In this document: piece after piece, positions 21,727-21,998 of the stretch
Numbering within the stretch: the stretch's first letter is position 1
How the letters are laid out: every line of letters starts with the position of its first letter
Assembly: GCA_046498185.1 (NCBI GenBank)
Contig: JAWOBE010000222.1
Location: forward strand, 1-21,998
DNA from: CAYXDR01 sp046498185
GTDB lineage: Bacteria; Desulfobacterota; DSM-4660; Desulfatiglandales; Desulfatiglandaceae
DNA: 21,998 bases
Direction: 5' to 3'
Notes under the pieces: model-generated
Seen by the model: only the letters and a program-made list of their open reading frames with translations
Database searches by the model: none
What the model was told of the DNA's origin: nothing
Made by a program: the position numbers and the translations under genes

Positions 21727-21998
21727 CTAGCTTGTAATTCTTATTTTACAGGCTTTCAGCGTTTCCAGAGTGAAATCCACATCGTCTTCTGTATGTGCCG
21801 CATTCAACTGGAAGCGCAGGGTTTCATCCCCGCGGGGGACCACCGGGAAGGTCAGACCCACCACAAGTATCCCCTTTTCGAACAGGAATTCCACCATTGC
21901 GTGGGCCTTGTCGGTATCCCGCACCAGTACCGGCACCACCGGGTGTGGCCCGGGGATGGATTCATAGCCCAGTTTTTCCAGGCCGGCACGGAATTGAG
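21727..21998 (-). CDS. C-terminus of an alpha-oxoamine synthase (Kbl/BioF type), partial
   Basis: The frame enters from the right edge of the window and ends at TAG (21727-21729), giving about 90 residues. The sequence FRAGLEKLGYESIPG, then HPVVPVLVRDTDKA, GILVVGLTFPVVPRGDETLR and NAAHTEDDVDFTLETL is the C-terminal domain of PLP-dependent alpha-oxoamine synthases: glycine C-acetyltransferase (Kbl), 8-amino-7-oxononanoate synthase (BioF) and relatives. The catalytic Lys lies outside the window. VVP-x-G-D-E-T-x-R favours the Kbl branch, but BioF or a related condensing enzyme cannot be excluded. GTG at 21939 is an internal codon, not the start. Confidence 0.85.
   Translation of the reverse strand, partial: QFRAGLEKLGYESIPGPHPVVPVLVRDTDKAHAMVEFLFEKGILVVGLTFPVVPRGDETLRFQLNAAHTEDDVDFTLETLKACKIRITS

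Noticed and set aside
21395..21737. Possible transposase or gene fragments on either strand after the cold-shock gene
   Set aside because: The short open frames show no transposase motif or other recognisable domain, and no terminal inverted repeats frame them.

Overview
The window looks like chromosomal DNA from a Gram-negative anaerobe, most probably a deltaproteobacterium in the old sense (Desulfobacterota). The reasons are the yajC-secD-secF cluster, the rplU-rpmA-obgE-nadD-rsfS operon, an archaeal/anaerobe-type indolepyruvate:ferredoxin oxidoreductase, a TAXI-type TRAP transporter and a DUF4070-like radical SAM protein. This placement is inferred from gene content. No rRNA, tRNA, CRISPR array, intact insertion sequence or phage gene was found.

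Layout. 1-5791 (+): the tail of an unidentified gene, then yajC, secD and secF (Sec translocon accessory subunits), a 704-residue membrane-anchored TPR protein and a MutT-type Nudix hydrolase. 5803-9929 (-): an operon read right to left, rplU, rpmA, obgE, nadD, rsfS, and an exported M48 metalloprotease with a TPR tail. The genes from obgE to the protease overlap or abut. 9930-10747: a long divergent intergenic region holding two identical 129-bp direct repeats, each ending in a heptanucleotide array, around a spacer with a promoter-like -10 and strong potential RNA structure. 10748-13187 (+): iorA and iorB. 13228-17175 (-): a TAXI solute receptor, a fused TRAP permease and an orphan response regulator, read from a near-consensus promoter at 17355-17383.

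17176-21998: a divergent control region with a 19-bp palindrome, the collapsed remnant of a UMF1-type MFS transporter, a B12-domain radical SAM protein, a convergent dynamin/EHD-like membrane GTPase whose 3' end overlaps it, a cold-shock protein with a long leader, a gene-free stretch, and the C-terminus of an alpha-oxoamine synthase (Kbl/BioF type).

How the genes fit together: the left half is housekeeping (protein export, envelope protein quality control, ribosome and GTPase functions, NAD synthesis, nucleotide sanitation). The centre is anaerobic aromatic amino-acid/2-oxoacid metabolism plus carboxylate-type uptake. The right part is accessory and less well understood. The least explained pieces are the repeat-bounded intergenic region (10117-10666), the GTPase/radical SAM convergent pair, and the TRAP-linked response regulator with its aromatic tail.
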